The notes under the pieces are model-generated. The model was given only the letters and a program-made list of their open reading frames with translations, ran no database searches and had not been told where the DNA came from. A stretch of 64,000 nucleotides of DNA. Source: Pseudomonadota bacterium (GTDB lineage Bacteria > Pseudomonadota > Alphaproteobacteria > Rhodospirillales > Magnetospirillaceae). The stretch lies in NCBI GenBank assembly GCA_021781575.1, contig JAJXWP010000001.1, positions 1 through 64,000 of the forward strand. Direction: 5' to 3'. Shown one piece after another: positions 8,133 to 18,004 of the stretch (position 1 is its first letter; each line of letters starts with the position of its first letter). Made by a program: the position numbers and the translations under genes.

Positions 8133-9860
8133 ATGTTCAGAAAAGTCAGAACCTTCCTGAACGACCTCAAGGTCCTCGCCACGCCCTACTGGCGCTCCGA
8201 GGAGCGCTGGGCGTCGGGCGCCCTGCTGGCCGTCATCGTCGCCATGAACCTTGGGCTGGTCTATCTCAACGTCCTGTTCAACGAGTGGAACAACCTGTTC
8301 TATAACGCGTTGCAGAACAAAGATTTCCAGGCCTTCACCCACCAGTTCATCCGCTTCGGCATCCTGGCCGCCATATTCCTGGTGGTCGCCGTCTACCGGG
8401 TCTATCTGCGGCAGATGCTGCAGATCCGCTGGCGGCGCTGGCTGACCAGACGCTATGTCGGGGAATGGCTCGACGGGCGGGCCTATTATCGCCTGCAACT
8501 GGCCGAAGGGCGGACCGACAATCCCGACCAGCGCATTGCCGACGACATCGGCAGTTTCATCGGCCAGACCCTGGTATTGAGTCTCGGCATGCTGGAGTCG
8601 GTGGTCACCCTGGCATCCTTCGCCGCCATCCTGTGGAACCTGTCCGGCTCGCTGTCGGTGCACGGCGTCGTCATCCCCGGCTACATGCTGTGGGTGGCCG
8701 TCGTCTATGCGGGACTGGGCACCTGGCTGACGCATCGCATCGGCCGGCCGCTGATCGGTTTGAACTTCCAGCAGCAGCGATTCGAGGCGGATTTCCGCTT
8801 TTCCCTGGTGCGCCTGCGCGAGAACGCCGAAGGGGTGGCGCTGTACGGCGGCGAGGCCGAGGAGGCGCGCGGCTTGATCGGGCGCTTCGCCCATGTGGTC
8901 GACAACTGGTGGGGCCTCATGCGCCAGCAGAAGCGGCTAAGTTGGTTCTCCTCGGGCTACGGGCAGGTGGCCGTGGTCTTTCCCTATATCGTCGCGGCGC
9001 CGCGATATTTTTCCGGAGCCATTCAGCTGGGCGGATTGATGCAGACCGCCTCGGCCTTCGGCCAGGTCCAGGGTGCCTTGTCGTGGTTCGTCGATGCCTA
9101 TTCCTCGCTGGCCGAATGGAAGGCCACGGTCGACCGTCTGGTCGGATTCGAGCGCTCCTTGCAGCGGGTGCCGGGCCGGGACGTCGACCAGGCGGTGCGC
9201 CGCCATGCCCCTGCCGGCTCGGCCATCGCGGTGGAGGATCTCGACCTGCTGCTGCCCGACGGCACGCCTTTGGTGTGCGGCCTGACGGTCGAATTGGCGC
9301 CGGGCAGCCGAACCCTGGTCGGCGGGCCGTCGGGCTGCGGCAAAAGCACGCTGTTCCGAGCCATCAGCGGCCTCTGGCCGTATTGCCGCGGCTCGCTGTC
9401 GTTGCCGGTGGACGACCGGATGCTGTTCCTGCCGCAGAAAGCCTATCTACCGATAGCCACCCTGCGCAAAGCCACCGTCTACCCCGACGCACCGGAACGC
9501 CACGACGATGGAGCCATCAGCCAGGCGCTCGCCGATTGCGGGCTGGGCCATCTGCGCGACAGATTGGACGAAGAGCGCCACTGGACGCAGCAACTGTCGC
9601 CGGGCGAGCAACAGCGTTTGGCCTTTGCCCGCGCCCTGCTGCTGAAGCCACACTGGCTGTTCCTCGACGAGGCCACCTCGGCCCTCGACGAGGCGAGCGA
9701 GGCGCGCCTCTACCGCCTTCTGGTCGAACGGTTGCCCGACACCGCGTTGATCAGCATCGCCCATCGCCCGACCCTGGCGGCCTTCCATGATCGGCGGCTG
9801 GACTTCCGGCGCGCCACCAGCGGCGACGCGGGCTTCCAGCTGCTGCAAGCAACGTCCTAG
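8133..9860 (+). CDS. SbmA/YddA-family ABC transporter (fused permease-ATPase)
   Basis: 575 residues. The N-terminal half is the SbmA/BacA-like membrane domain: a short helix, LNEWNNLFYNALQNKD-type segment, and the RIADDI stretch typical of this family. The C-terminal ATPase has Walker A GGPSGCGKST (Lys404), an altered signature (LSPGEQQRLAFARALL) and Walker B LFLDEATSALDE. Relatives include E. coli YddA and vitamin B12/peptide transporters of the BacA superfamily. It acts in the inner membrane, but the substrate and direction are not determinable here. It appears monocistronic. Confidence 0.9.
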   Translation: MFRKVRTFLNDLKVLATPYWRSEERWASGALLAVIVAMNLGLVYLNVLFNEWNNLFYNALQNKDFQAFTHQFIRFGILAAIFLVVAVYRVYLRQMLQIRWRRWLTRRYVGEWLDGRAYYRLQLAEGRTDNPDQRIADDIGSFIGQTLVLSLGMLESVVTLASFAAILWNLSGSLSVHGVVIPGYMLWVAVVYAGLGTWLTHRIGRPLIGLNFQQQRFEADFRFSLVRLRENAEGVALYGGEAEEARGLIGRFAHVVDNWWGLMRQQKRLSWFSSGYGQVAVVFPYIVAAPRYFSGAIQLGGLMQTASAFGQVQGALSWFVDAYSSLAEWKATVDRLVGFERSLQRVPGRDVDQAVRRHAPAGSAIAVEDLDLLLPDGTPLVCGLTVELAPGSRTLVGGPSGCGKSTLFRAISGLWPYCRGSLSLPVDDRMLFLPQKAYLPIATLRKATVYPDAPERHDDGAISQALADCGLGHLRDRLDEERHWTQQLSPGEQQRLAFARALLLKPHWLFLDEATSALDEASEARLYRLLVERLPDTALISIAHRPTLAAFHDRRLDFRRATSGDAGFQLLQATS

Positions 9861-9874
9861 CTCAAACTGAATTT

Positions 9875-10066
9875 TCAGTTTGAGTCAGTGCGGGTCTATC
9901 AAAGGCCCTCGCCGGGCGGGGCCGTCCGGCCCCTCGGCCGCGCCCGCAATGGGCGCAGGAACAAGGAACCCAGCCAACCAGCCGCCGTTGAGGCGGCGGG
10001 CAAGGGCGCGGCTGCGCCCGCCCGGCGAGGGGCAAAAACCAAGGCTAGCGCACTGACTCAAACTGA
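9875..10066. mobile_element. MITE-like element with 18-bp terminal inverted repeats
   Basis: The first 18 bases (TCAGTTTGAGTCAGTGCG) are exactly the reverse complement of 10049-10066. A second perfect 15-bp inverted pair lies inside (9906-9920 and 10017-10031). TGAATT flanks both sides (9868-9873 and 10068-10073), as a 6-bp target duplication would. At about 192 bp there is no room for a transposase. An extra inverted copy of the end (9861-9870) directly follows the ABC gene stop, forming a 10-bp stem that could act as its terminator. The mobile nature is inferred from structure. Confidence 0.5.
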
Positions 10067-10144
10067 TTGAATTATGGTGATGATTTGACGGATGGCGTTG
10101 GTACCATCGGTCGGAGTCTTACCATCAGAAAGGGGGAACCTGGC

Positions 10145-11074
10145 ATGTGGCGACGGCTGGTGCTCGGACTGTTGTGGGTGATTATTGCCACGCTGCCGGC
10201 TGTGGCGACGGCCCACGAGCACTCGAAGGCCGAGCATCGCCATGCCAAGGCCGACCATGGCGCTACCGAAGTGCTCGGTAAGAACCTGTTCCGCTCCTGC
10301 CCCAACTGCCCCGAAATGGTGGTCATCCCCGCCGGCAGCTTCGTCATGGGCAGCCCGGCGAACGAGGCTGGGCGCTTCGACACCGAGGGCCCGCAGCACC
10401 GGGTGTCGTTGCGCTGGTTCGCCTTGGGCCGTTATGACGTAACGGTGGCGCAATACGCCGCCTTCGTACAAGCCACCGGCCACGAGACTGGCGCCTGCGA
10501 CTGGCCCCAGGGCGTCGCCTGGAATTCACCCGGGTTCATTCCGAGCGACCCGGTGGTCTGCGTCAACTGGAACGACGCCCAAGCCTATGTCGCCTGGCTG
10601 AACAAGCAGGTTGCCAGCCGCTCGCCGGGCTCGGCCGGGCATGATGGCCCCTACCGCCTACCCAGCGAGGCGGAATGGGAATATGCAGCCCGTGCCGGTA
10701 CGTCCACGTCCCGCTGGTGGGGCGACGCCATCGGGAGGGACAATGCCGACTGCAACGGCTGCGGAAGCCATTGGGACAATCTGCGGCTGTCGCCGGTCGG
10801 CAGTTTCAGCCCCAACCCCTTCGGCCTCTACGACATGCTGGGCGACGTCTGGCAGTGGACCGCCGACTGTTGGAATGAAAGTTACCTCGGCGCGCCGACC
10901 GACGGCAGCGCCCGGACCACCGGCGACTGCAGCCGGCATGTGCTGCGCGGCGGCTCGTGGAGCAACCTGCCGAAAATCATCCGCTCGGCGATGCGCATCG
11001 GCGACAACACAACGCACCGCGCATTCGATTACGCCACCTATGCCGGTTTCCGCGTAGCGATGACGTTGCCGTAG
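10145..11074 (+). CDS. Secreted formylglycine-generating-enzyme-like protein (SUMF1 fold)
   Basis: 309 residues from the ATG at 10145, chosen for the AAAGGGGGAA ribosome site just upstream. Residues 1-23 form a signal peptide, followed by a His-rich stretch (HEHSKAEHRHAKADH) that may bind metal. The rest is the SUMF1/FGE-sulfatase fold: MVVIPAGSFVMGS, YDVTVAQYAAF, YRLPSEAEWEYAAR, FGLYDMLGDVWQWT, VLRGGSW, and YAGFRVA at the end. The segment after RGGSW, where true formylglycine enzymes carry copper-binding cysteines, has none (SNLPKIIRSAMR). Catalysis of formylglycine is therefore unlikely, and a binding or structural role is more plausible. Confidence 0.85.
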   Translation: MWRRLVLGLLWVIIATLPAVATAHEHSKAEHRHAKADHGATEVLGKNLFRSCPNCPEMVVIPAGSFVMGSPANEAGRFDTEGPQHRVSLRWFALGRYDVTVAQYAAFVQATGHETGACDWPQGVAWNSPGFIPSDPVVCVNWNDAQAYVAWLNKQVASRSPGSAGHDGPYRLPSEAEWEYAARAGTSTSRWWGDAIGRDNADCNGCGSHWDNLRLSPVGSFSPNPFGLYDMLGDVWQWTADCWNESYLGAPTDGSARTTGDCSRHVLRGGSWSNLPKIIRSAMRIGDNTTHRAFDYATYAGFRVAMTLP

Positions 11075-11077
11075 GGT

Positions 11078-11995
11078 TTACCGTACGGCTTGGCGCGGAT
11101 CAAATTCGATGGTCAGATCGCTGAAGTTCCAAGTGTCTCCGGGCGGCAGCCGCAGCGGCGAGGCAACCAGGGCGGCGCGGCGGACGCTCTCGGCGGCAGC
11201 GCGGTACCCGGGAAGACCGGTGTAGAGCGGGTTGTCGACGATGTCGGCGCGGCTGACCGAGCCGTCGGAGGCCAGGCTCAAATGCAGGGTCACCACCAGA
11301 CGTGCCGGCCCCAGAGCGGCCACGTCCATTTCCCAGTGGCGTTCGATTTGAGCGCGGATGAAGTCCTTGACGCCCAGCATGCCGCGCCGCGCCGATGAAC
11401 TGTCGCCTTTTCCAGCGCCGATTTCCGGCCGATCCATTGCCGGCCATCGGCTCCGGCTGACCCCGGGCTGGCTCAGCCGGCTCAATGATCGCAACATGGC
11501 GGTGAAGTCATCGGGCGGTGGCCGCTTCTCCCGCCTTGGGTGGGGCGCCGGAGCGGGGCGGGGCGGCTTGGGTGGCGGCGGCAGCGGCAAGCGGGGCACC
11601 GGCCGGATCTCTGCCGCCCGGGGTGCCGGTGGCGGAGCGGGGTGGGGCGTCGGCGGCTGTGGCGCCGGAGCAGCCGGCGCCTCCTGGCGCAAGGGTCCGG
11701 CCTCCGCCGACCCGGCCGACGGAATGGTCACGGCGCCGATTTCCACATACTCGATGGCCGGCGGCGTCAGTTCATCCGGTGGGGCGGGCAGGTCGGGCAA
11801 GCCGAAGATGATCAACAGCGCCACCAGGACATGCAGCGCCAGCGAGCAGGCCATGGCGGCGCCCAGGCGGCGGGCGCCGCGGCGGCGCAGTCTCCGCCAC
11901 CGGATCCTCACCCTAGCCCAACGGCGCCCACACGAGCCGGCCAAAATCGCCCCATTGCTGCGGCGCCCGGGCGCCCTCCGCGGTCCCGCGCACAA
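11078..11995 (-). CDS. TonB/TolA-like periplasm-spanning protein
   Basis: Up to 305 residues. The start is uncertain: TTG at 11995, GTG at 11911 and ATG at 11854 are all in frame. A basic N-terminus precedes a single membrane helix (LALHVLVALLIIFGL). A long Pro/Ala/Arg-rich spacer follows, then a C-terminal TonB/TolA-type domain ending in DLTIEFDPR, which recalls alphaproteobacterial TolA. It would be anchored in the inner membrane and reach the outer membrane. No exbB/exbD or tolQ/tolR lies nearby, so it is an orphan energy transducer or TolA paralogue. Confidence 0.75.
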   Translation of the reverse strand: MCAGPRRAPGRRSNGAILAGSCGRRWARVRIRWRRLRRRGARRLGAAMACSLALHVLVALLIIFGLPDLPAPPDELTPPAIEYVEIGAVTIPSAGSAEAGPLRQEAPAAPAPQPPTPHPAPPPAPRAAEIRPVPRLPLPPPPKPPRPAPAPHPRREKRPPPDDFTAMLRSLSRLSQPGVSRSRWPAMDRPEIGAGKGDSSSARRGMLGVKDFIRAQIERHWEMDVAALGPARLVVTLHLSLASDGSVSRADIVDNPLYTGLPGYRAAAESVRRAALVASPLRLPPGDTWNFSDLTIEFDPRQAVR

Positions 11996-12109
11996 GGCTT
12001 CGCCGCCGCAACGAGTATAACCCGCAACCGCGCGTCACAGCCCAGCGTTTGTTCCGGAATCAATGGCTGGCGGGCTTGCCGGCCCGATCGGTCGGCACCG
12101 CAGGCCCAA

Positions 12110-13963
12110 TCAGCTGATCAGGTCGTCGCGAGCCAGTTCCCACACCTCGGGCGACCGCCACAGCCGCGACTTGAGCAATTCGCGCTCGTAGACGAACTCC
12201 TTAGGCAGGCGATCGAAAAACTTGTCGAAATGTTCCTCATGCGCCCTCGCCTCGATGGTGCCGGCTTCGCGGTCGACGGCCATCAACTCGTAAAAGCGGG
12301 CAGGAGGGAAATCGATGCCGGCCCAGGCCAGGTCCTCGTAGCGCGGCATGATGCCGAGCGGGCTTTCGACGCCGTAGCCGCGACCGTGGACGCGGTCGAC
12401 GATCCACTTCAGGACACGCATGTTCTCGCCGAAGCCCGGCCACATGAACTTGCCGTTGCCGTCCTTGCGGAACCAGTTGACGCGGAAGATCGGCGGCGGA
12501 TTGCACAACCGGCGGCCGATCGACAGCCAATGGCTGAAATAGTCAGCCATGTTGTAGCCGCAGAACGGCAGCATGGCCATCGGATCGCGGCGCATGGCCG
12601 CCTGGCCGACCGCCGCGGCGGTGGCCTCCGAGCCCATGGTGGCGGCCAGATACACTCCGTGGGCCCAGTTGAAGGCTTGAAACACCAGCGGCATGTTCTT
12701 CGACACGCGACCGCCGAAGATAAAGGCCGCGATGGGAACACCGTTCGGATTTTCCCAGTCGGGGTCGACCGTCGGGCATTGCGCCACCGGAGCGGTGAAG
12801 CGGGCATTGGGGTGGGCGGCCGGTTCCTTCGAGGCTGGCGTCCAGTCACGGCCCTTCCAGTCGATCAGATGGGCCGGGGGCTCGTCGGTGAGGCCTTCCC
12901 ACCAGACATCGCCATCGTCGGTCAGCGCCACATTGGTAAAGATGGCGTTGGCCCGGCAAGCGGCGATGGCGTTGGGATTGGTCGCCGCGCCGGTCCCCGG
13001 CGCCACGCCGAAGAAGCCGGCCTCCGGATTGATGGCGTAAAGGCGGCCGTCGGCGCCCGGCTTGATCCAGGCGATGTCGTCCCCCACCGTCCAGATCCGC
13101 CAGCCGTCAAAGCCGCCGGGCGGCACCAGCATGGCGAAATTGGTCTTGCCGCAGGCCGAGGGAAAGGCGGCAGCGACATAGGTCTTCTCGCCCGCCGGGT
13201 TTTCCACGCCGACGATCAGCATATGCTCGGCCAGCCAGCCCTCGTCGCGGGCCATCACCGAGGCAATGCGGAGCGCCAAGCATTTCTTGCCGAGAAGAGC
13301 GTTGCCACCATAGCCCGAACCGTATGACCAGATCGCCCGCTCCTCGGGAAAATGAGCGATATAGATGTGCTTCGGGTCGCACGGCCAGGGGACGTCGGCT
13401 TCACCGGGCGCCAGGGGCTTGCCCACCGAATGCACGCAGGGAACGAAGTCGCCGCCGGGTCCCAGCACTTCCAGCACTGCCTGGCCCATGCGGGTCATGG
13501 TGCGCATGCTGACGACGACATAGGGACTGTCGGTGATCTCGACGCCGATATGGGCAATGGGACTGCCCAACGGGCCCATGCTGAACGGCACCACATACAT
13601 GGTGCGGCCGCGCATGCAGCCGTCGAACAGTCCGGCCAGGGTCAGCTTCATTTCGCGCGGCTCGACCCAGTTATTGGTGGGGCCGGCATCCCCCTTGTTC
13701 TGCGAACAGATGAAGGTCCGATCCTCGACACGTGCCACGTCGCCGGGATCGGAACGGCAAAGGTAACTGTTGGGCCGCTTGGCGTCGCTCAGCCGGATCA
13801 GCGTTCCGGCATCGACCATCATCTGACACAGGCTGTCATATTCGGCCTGAGAGCCGTCGCACCAATGGATGCTGTCGGGCTTGCACAGCTGGGCGATCTC
13901 ATCGACCCAGGCGAGAAGCCTGAGATTGGTGGTCGTTCCGCCGCGGATACCTAACTTCGTCAT
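12110..13963 (-). CDS. pckG: Phosphoenolpyruvate carboxykinase (GTP)
   Basis: 617 residues from the ATG at 13963; a longer in-frame reading to 14152 is not conserved-looking. It converts oxaloacetate and GTP to PEP, CO2 and GDP in gluconeogenesis. Markers of the GTP class are visible: the P-loop PSACGKTN (C271, Lys273), [17 protein letters not shown], and [25 protein letters not shown] near the end. The ATP-dependent PckA fold is absent. It sits two genes from chvI, separated by a hugZ-like gene, and is transcribed away from it. Confidence 0.96.
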   Translation of the reverse strand: MTKLGIRGGTTTNLRLLAWVDEIAQLCKPDSIHWCDGSQAEYDSLCQMMVDAGTLIRLSDAKRPNSYLCRSDPGDVARVEDRTFICSQNKGDAGPTNNWVEPREMKLTLAGLFDGCMRGRTMYVVPFSMGPLGSPIAHIGVEITDSPYVVVSMRTMTRMGQAVLEVLGPGGDFVPCVHSVGKPLAPGEADVPWPCDPKHIYIAHFPEERAIWSYGSGYGGNALLGKKCLALRIASVMARDEGWLAEHMLIVGVENPAGEKTYVAAAFPSACGKTNFAMLVPPGGFDGWRIWTVGDDIAWIKPGADGRLYAINPEAGFFGVAPGTGAATNPNAIAACRANAIFTNVALTDDGDVWWEGLTDEPPAHLIDWKGRDWTPASKEPAAHPNARFTAPVAQCPTVDPDWENPNGVPIAAFIFGGRVSKNMPLVFQAFNWAHGVYLAATMGSEATAAAVGQAAMRRDPMAMLPFCGYNMADYFSHWLSIGRRLCNPPPIFRVNWFRKDGNGKFMWPGFGENMRVLKWIVDRVHGRGYGVESPLGIMPRYEDLAWAGIDFPPARFYELMAVDREAGTIEARAHEEHFDKFFDRLPKEFVYERELLKSRLWRSPEVWELARDDLIS

Positions 13964-14039
13964 CCATGCCGCTCCGATGAAATGATATAAGAATAATGTT
14001 TGGGTATCGGCCGGGCAATGACGAGTGTCAATACCGCGA

Positions 14040-14801
14040 TTATGACATTCGTCTTGCCTTCTCGGCCAATTCGACCAGCGTTGCGCGGATTTCTCCCAGC
14101 CCGCCGACGGGCGTCTCGAAGGCCAGACGCGCCACCACGTCTCCGCGGGCAAGGTCGCAGCCGTCGGGGTCGATGGCCACCATCTGCCAGCCGTCGCCCT
14201 CCTGGTCGAGCAGGCGATTGGCCATCAGAGTCAGGGCCCCCGGCTGGTCGCCGTTCAACTGGGTGACGATTCCTTCCTCCACCGCACCGATGACGGCGGC
14301 CAGCGAAGGGTCGCAGGTGAGCCCCTGCTCCCGCCACAAGGCGCGGCCGAAGCCACCGACCCAGTGGGCCCGTTCGATCTCGACGCGGAACATGCCGAAA
14401 TCGGCAAAGCCGGCATAAAGCGCCGCCCGCGGATGACGGGCGAGGAAGCGGCGCCGGACGGAGGGGTCGTCGGACCGGTGGATCCGCCCGATCAAGGTGA
14501 CACGCGGCCCTTCTTGCGGATTGGCGTAGCCTTCGGTGGCATCGAACAGCAGCGAGACGCTGGAATCGGCCTCGACATTGCGCGTATGGTCGGCAAGGCG
14601 GGACAGCAGCAGTATCGGGCTGCCGTCCACGTCGGTGGCGACGGTGACCAGCGACACGTAAGGTCGGCCACGGCCGGCCAGGATGGTGCCCAGGGCGGCG
14701 CGGCTGGATTGGCGGACAAGCCGGCGGATGGCCAGGCCCATGTCCTCGGGGGTGTTTGCGGCCGGCGGCTCGTCCGGCTGGGGGGAGGCGGTTGTTTCCA
14801 T
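14040..14801 (-). CDS. HugZ-type haem utilisation protein (pyridoxamine oxidase-like fold plus DUF2470)
   Basis: 253 residues. The N-terminal two thirds form a split-barrel flavin-binding-like fold ([23 protein letters not shown], then [12 protein letters not shown], typical of the HugZ/pyridoxamine 5'-phosphate oxidase group). The C-terminal ~85 residues match DUF2470 ([11 protein letters not shown] then [18 protein letters not shown]). HugZ relatives bind and degrade haem. No iron-uptake genes lie next to it. It is divergent from chvI across a 257-base intergenic region. Confidence 0.85.
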   Translation of the reverse strand: METTASPQPDEPPAANTPEDMGLAIRRLVRQSSRAALGTILAGRGRPYVSLVTVATDVDGSPILLLSRLADHTRNVEADSSVSLLFDATEGYANPQEGPRVTLIGRIHRSDDPSVRRRFLARHPRAALYAGFADFGMFRVEIERAHWVGGFGRALWREQGLTCDPSLAAVIGAVEEGIVTQLNGDQPGALTLMANRLLDQEGDGWQMVAIDPDGCDLARGDVVARLAFETPVGGLGEIRATLVELAEKARRMS

Positions 14802-15058
14802 GGCAGAAAGTTTGGGCCGCCCCGGCCGATCGTCAAGCGCCCGGCGCGCGATTCCCGACGCCTGCCGGCGACATCGGCGCGCCTGGCGCGCATTTTCGCC
14901 ACAATGGAATGATCGGCTACCTCGAATGCTATACCTTGACCCGGTCCGGAAGTGGCCCAGTGATCTCCGGACAAACGCTTGGCAAGATCGGCGGAAGCAG
15001 CCAAACTAGAGCAATTCCGACCTTCGTTTGAGAGCGGAACGAATCCCGGAGACTCCCT

Positions 15059-15760
15059 TTGTCCCAGACCATCGCCCTGGTTGACGACGACCGCAACATC
15101 CTGACTTCGATTTCCATCGCTCTGGAAGCCGAAGGATTCCGCGTCCGCACCTATACGGACGGGGCCGACGCCCTGCGCGGCATCACCGCCCAGCCGGTGG
15201 AGCTGGTCGTCCTCGACATCAAGATGCCGCGCATGGACGGCATGGAGCTGCTGCAGCGGCTGCGCAAGAACTCGTCGGTGCCGGTCATCTTCCTGACCTC
15301 GAAGGATGACGAAGTGGACGAGGTGCTGGGCTTGCGCATGGGGGCCGACGACTACATCAAGAAGCCGTTCTCCCAGCGCTTGCTGATCGAGCGCATCCGG
15401 GCTCTCCTGCGCCGCGGGGAACTGGCGCGCGAGACCGGCGATACGGCGAATTCGCAAGCGGTGGCACGCGGCGACCTGGTCCTCGACCCGGTCCGTCACG
15501 CCTGCACCTGGAAAGGGCTTCCGGTGGATCTGACGGTGACAGAGTTCCTCATCCTGAAGTCGCTGGCCATCCGCCCCGGTCATGTGAAGAATCGCGACCA
15601 GTTGATCGATGCCGCCTATGGCGAGCATATCTATGTGGATGACCGTACCATCGACAGTCACATCAAGCGGCTGCGCAAGAAATTCCGCGATGTCGACTCG
15701 GAGTTCGGCCATATTGAAACGCTTTATGGCGTAGGCTATCGCTACCGCGAAGACCAGTGA
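15059..15760 (+). CDS. chvI: ChvI-family response regulator
   Basis: 233 residues beginning at TTG, with GGAG 8 bases upstream. The receiver domain has the acidic pair D10-D11 and the phosphorylation Asp53 in [10 protein letters not shown], plus the conserved Lys in IKKPF. The C-terminal OmpR/PhoB winged helix ends with [12 protein letters not shown]. It overlaps the GTG start of the sensor kinase gene. ChvI homologues control envelope, exopolysaccharide and acid responses in alphaproteobacteria; the HPr kinase gene downstream supports the assignment. Confidence 0.95.
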   Translation: MSQTIALVDDDRNILTSISIALEAEGFRVRTYTDGADALRGITAQPVELVVLDIKMPRMDGMELLQRLRKNSSVPVIFLTSKDDEVDEVLGLRMGADDYIKKPFSQRLLIERIRALLRRGELARETGDTANSQAVARGDLVLDPVRHACTWKGLPVDLTVTEFLILKSLAIRPGHVKNRDQLIDAAYGEHIYVDDRTIDSHIKRLRKKFRDVDSEFGHIETLYGVGYRYREDQ

Positions 15761-17436
15761 CCGACCAGGCGCCCGTCCAGCCCTCCCTCCGCCCCCGCCC
15801 CGGCCCACAACCGCTGCAGCCTCGTCGTCGGCGTCGCTGGCTGCCGTTGGCTTCGCCGCTGACCCGGCGCATCCTGGCGGTCAACATGCTGGCCCCGGTG
15901 ATCCTGGTGGCGGGACTGTTCTACCTCGACCGCTACAAGAACGAGCTGATTGCCGCCGAGTTGGAATCCTTGCGCATCCGTGCCGAGATGGTGGCGGCGG
16001 CGGTGGGCGAGGGGGCGGTGCTCGACAACGGCATGGCCTTGCCTGAACTGTCCAGGCAGATGGCCCGCCAGATGGTGCGCCGGCTGTCGCCGCCCGCGCG
16101 GGTGCGCACCCGCCTGTTCGACGACGACGGGACCGAACTGGCCGACAGCCGGATGCTGTTGTCGTCCAACATGCCGATCCAGGTCGAGGAGCTGCCGCCG
16201 CCCGAGGAAGGCTGGTTCGCCAAGGCGTTCCGCGGGATCTACGATTTCGTCACGGCCACCGGCATGGGCGAGGAGAACTATCCGCGCTACCGCGAACGCA
16301 GCCACCCGCGCGCCGGCGACTATGCGGAAGTGGTCAAGGCGCTGGCCGGCGACGCCGCCTGGGCGGTGCGCAGCACCCCCGATCACCGGCTGCTGCTGAC
16401 CACCGCCGTGCCGGTACAGCATTACAAGGAAGTGCTGGGCGCGGTCATGGTGTCGTCGACCGGCGACGACATCGCCCAAAGCCTGTTCAAGGTGCGACTG
16501 ACCATTTTCCAGGCCTTCGCTTTCGCCCTGGCGATCACCTTCGCCCTGTCGCTATACCTGTCCGGCACCATCGCACGGCCAATCTACCGCCTGGCCGCCG
16601 CCGCCGACCGGGTACAGCGCGGTCACGGGCGCCGCCATAATATTCCCGATCTGACCCGGCGCCGTGACGAGATCGGCGACCTGTCGGCGGCCCTGCGCGA
16701 CATGACCGAAGCGCTGTGGCGCCGCATGGACGCCATCGAAGCTTTCGCCGCCGACGTCGCCCACGAGATCAAGAACCCGCTGACCTCATTGCGCAGCGCC
16801 GTCGAGACGGTGTCCAGGGTGCAGAACCCCGAGCATCAGCGCAAACTGATGGCCATCATCCAAGATGACGTCACCCGCCTCGACCGGCTGATCAGCGACA
16901 TTTCCGACGCCTCGCGGCTCGACGCCGAATTGTCGCGGGCAGAGGCAGGCCCGGTGTCGATGCGGCGCATGCTGGAAGCGCTGGTGGCGGTCTACCGCGA
17001 TACCGGAGTGGCCGAGACGGTACGGTTCGTCGTCCAGGCCGACGCCAAGGACGAGCTGGAAGTCGCCGGTCTGGAAGGACGGCTGGGACAGGTGCTGCAC
17101 AACCTCATCACCAACGCCGTGTCGTTCAGCCCACCGGAGGGGACGATCACGCTGAAAGCCTGGCGCAGCGGCAACGCGGTGGTGATAGACGTCGACGATG
17201 AGGGGCCAGGCATACCACCCAACAAGCTGGATGCGATTTTCGAACGCTTCTATTCCGAACGACCGAAGGACGAGAAGTTCGGTACCCATTCGGGCCTGGG
17301 GCTGTCCATATCCAAGCAGATCGCCGAAGCGCACGGCGGCAGCCTCAGGGCCGCCAACCGGACCGATGCCGAGGGTCAGGTGATCGGTGCCCGGTTCACC
17401 CTGAAGCTACCGGCGGCAGAGAGTGCGGCCACCTGA
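15757..17436 (+). CDS. chvG: ChvG-family sensor histidine kinase
   Basis: 559 residues starting at GTG, overlapping chvI by 4 bases. There is a Pro/Arg-rich cytosolic N-tail, a first membrane helix ([20 protein letters not shown]), a periplasmic stimulus-sensing domain, and a second helix near residue 250 ([15 protein letters not shown]). HAMP, HisKA with His336 in [10 protein letters not shown], and HATPase motifs ([36 protein letters not shown]) follow. It phosphorylates ChvI in response to envelope or pH signals, as known for the family. Confidence 0.95.
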   Translation: MTDQAPVQPSLRPRPGPQPLQPRRRRRWLPLASPLTRRILAVNMLAPVILVAGLFYLDRYKNELIAAELESLRIRAEMVAAAVGEGAVLDNGMALPELSRQMARQMVRRLSPPARVRTRLFDDDGTELADSRMLLSSNMPIQVEELPPPEEGWFAKAFRGIYDFVTATGMGEENYPRYRERSHPRAGDYAEVVKALAGDAAWAVRSTPDHRLLLTTAVPVQHYKEVLGAVMVSSTGDDIAQSLFKVRLTIFQAFAFALAITFALSLYLSGTIARPIYRLAAAADRVQRGHGRRHNIPDLTRRRDEIGDLSAALRDMTEALWRRMDAIEAFAADVAHEIKNPLTSLRSAVETVSRVQNPEHQRKLMAIIQDDVTRLDRLISDISDASRLDAELSRAEAGPVSMRRMLEALVAVYRDTGVAETVRFVVQADAKDELEVAGLEGRLGQVLHNLITNAVSFSPPEGTITLKAWRSGNAVVIDVDDEGPGIPPNKLDAIFERFYSERPKDEKFGTHSGLGLSISKQIAEAHGGSLRAANRTDAEGQVIGARFTLKLPAAESAAT

Positions 17437-17569
17437 TTCAATCACTTGGTGGGCAGTTGGCGGGCCGCCTTGCGCAGACACCCTGGAAATCAGGCGCCGG
17501 CACGGATCACCGAAAGGGGTACCGGCGAGGACCGTTGACTCATAACCGCCGCCGCTCCACTTTGGACAG

Positions 17570-18004
17570 ATGATTCGGTTGCATGGCACCTGCGTTCTGG
17601 TGGCGGAAGTGGGGGTGTTGCTGCGCGGTCCACCCGGCGCCGGCAAATCGGATTTGGCGTTGCGTCTGATCGACGGCGGAGCGGAACTGGTGGCTGACGA
17701 TCAGGTGGAGATCGACCAGCGCGGCGAGCAGCTGATCGCCGGGCCGCCGAGCGCCATCGCCGGCCTGCTGGAGGTGCGTGGCTTCGGCATTGTCCGTCTG
17801 GCCTATCGGGCGCCGGTGCCGCTCGGGTTGGTGATCGATCTGGCGCCGGCCTCGACCATCGAGCGGATGCCGGAACCGGAGGTGGTGGACTTGCTGGGCC
17901 ATTCCTTGCCGCACCTCGCCTTGGACGCCAGGGAACCATCGGCCGCCGCCAAGGTTCGCCTCGCCCTACGGGCTCAGACCGGAGCTGTTATGCGACTGCG
18001 ATGA
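17570..18004 (+). CDS. hprK: HPr kinase/phosphorylase, short alphaproteobacterial form
   Basis: 144 residues, equal to only the C-terminal catalytic domain of the Gram-positive enzyme, as is normal in alphaproteobacteria. The P-loop GPPGAGKSD (Lys26) is followed by the ADDQVEI metal/base region. It is predicted to phosphorylate HPr on its regulatory serine. Its stop overlaps the start of rapZ. A 133-base gap separates it from chvG. Confidence 0.93.
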   Translation: MIRLHGTCVLVAEVGVLLRGPPGAGKSDLALRLIDGGAELVADDQVEIDQRGEQLIAGPPSAIAGLLEVRGFGIVRLAYRAPVPLGLVIDLAPASTIERMPEPEVVDLLGHSLPHLALDAREPSAAAKVRLALRAQTGAVMRLR

